This document shows positions 5,276 through 5,560 of a stretch of DNA of 5,560 nt, in pieces. The position numbers and the translations under genes are program-made. This stretch comes from Paracoccaceae bacterium. Lineage in GTDB: Bacteria > Pseudomonadota > Alphaproteobacteria > Rhodobacterales > Rhodobacteraceae. The stretch spans positions 1,908-7,467 of the forward strand of contig NVQY01000116.1 in assembly GCA_002400675.1 (NCBI GenBank), given 5' to 3'. The notes beneath the pieces were generated by a model. The model made no database searches. It was not told the origin of the DNA and was given only the letters and a program-made list of their open reading frames with translations. Every line of letters begins with the position of its first letter. The stretch's first letter is position 1.

Positions 5276-5560
5276 ATGTCATTTAGCGAAAAAGCCAATG
5301 CCTTCTGGGCCTATGCCAATCCCAAGAAGTTCCTGACCACCACCGAACGGGTGTTGCCGTTTTTCTGGGTTCTGTCCGGGGTCTTTATTGCTGTCGGTCT
5401 GATCTGGGGGTTCTTTTTCACCCCGGACGATTATCGGCAGGGGGCCACGGTCAAGATCATCTATCTGCATGTGCCCAGTGCGATGCTGGCAATCAATATC
5501 TGGGTGATGATGCTGGCGACCTCGCTGGTGTGGCTGATACGTCGCCACCATGTCAGCGCG
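5276..5560 (+). CDS. ccmC: Haem transporter CcmC, N-terminal part (3' end outside window)
   Basis: CcmC is the inner-membrane protein that presents haem to the chaperone CcmE in System I cytochrome c maturation, working with CcmAB. The frame is open from ATG 5276 to the window edge, giving 95 residues of an expected 240 or so. The start region FWAYANPKKFL (10-20) matches the family's W-YANP-F opening. Helix 1 lies at about 27-48, then a periplasmic loop FTPDDYRQGATVKIIY, then YLHVPSAMLAINIWVMM (63-79). His65 in that motif corresponds to one of the two conserved haem-ligand histidines of CcmC; the second lies beyond the window. A stop codon (5264-5266) lies four codons upstream in frame, and no other ATG precedes the YANP motif, so the start is well fixed. 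No Shine-Dalgarno is visible in the preceding 20 nt. Confidence 0.95.
   Translation, partial: MSFSEKANAFWAYANPKKFLTTTERVLPFFWVLSGVFIAVGLIWGFFFTPDDYRQGATVKIIYLHVPSAMLAINIWVMMLATSLVWLIRRHHVSA

Noticed and set aside
5279..5551. A 90-residue minus-strand frame at the right edge
   Set aside because: It is the antisense of ccmC, whose own frame is open to the window edge and carries the conserved LHVP motif.
1..5560. CRISPR arrays, tRNA or rRNA genes, transposase genes
   Set aside because: No spaced direct repeats, no tRNA-like cloverleaf with a TTC-type arm, no rRNA sequence and no transposase motif were seen on either strand.

Overview
The window reads as a chromosomal segment of an alphaproteobacterium, most likely of the Rhodobacteraceae (Roseobacter group). 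The basis is the adjacency of secD-secF with the cytochrome c maturation genes ccmA-ccmB, a small MTH938/NDUFAF3-type gene between them, high GC with tightly packed or overlapping starts, and the style of the proteins themselves. No species call can be made from sequence alone.

Bases 1-3769 form one plus-strand run of six genes with almost no spacing: the 3' end of secD, complete secF (1 nt gap), a TauE/SafE-type membrane permease (8 nt overlap with secF), an MTH938/NDUFAF3-like protein (11 nt gap, GTG start), ccmA (57 nt gap) and ccmB (4 nt ATGA overlap). These look co-transcribed. SecDF drives late steps of Sec protein export. CcmAB is the ATP-driven part of the System I cytochrome c maturation machine. 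The NDUFAF3-like protein belongs to a family whose mitochondrial member assembles respiratory complex I. The shared theme is building envelope and respiratory complexes.

Bases 3770-5275 interrupt the expected ccmA-ccmB-ccmC order. After ccmB come two hairpins, the second terminator-like, then a 99-residue predicted lipoprotein of unknown function (+). Next is a convergent spacer holding a hairpin and a roughly 106-nt imperfect palindrome (4278-4383), then a YkuD-type L,D-transpeptidase on the minus strand. A 228-nt divergent spacer follows, with a short hairpin carrying two GANTC sites, two very small unproven reading frames and a possible promoter.

From 5276 to the window edge is the first 95 codons of ccmC, the haem-handling membrane protein that works with CcmAB. 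It has no visible Shine-Dalgarno, and a weak promoter-like pair is placed so that transcription could begin at its ATG. ccmC is therefore probably transcribed separately from ccmAB in this genome.

Most of the window is conventional. The items most worth a second look are the long palindrome, the interruption of the ccm cluster, the terminator-like hairpin directly in front of the lipoprotein gene, and the leader of the L,D-transpeptidase. I saw no convincing new multi-gene system.
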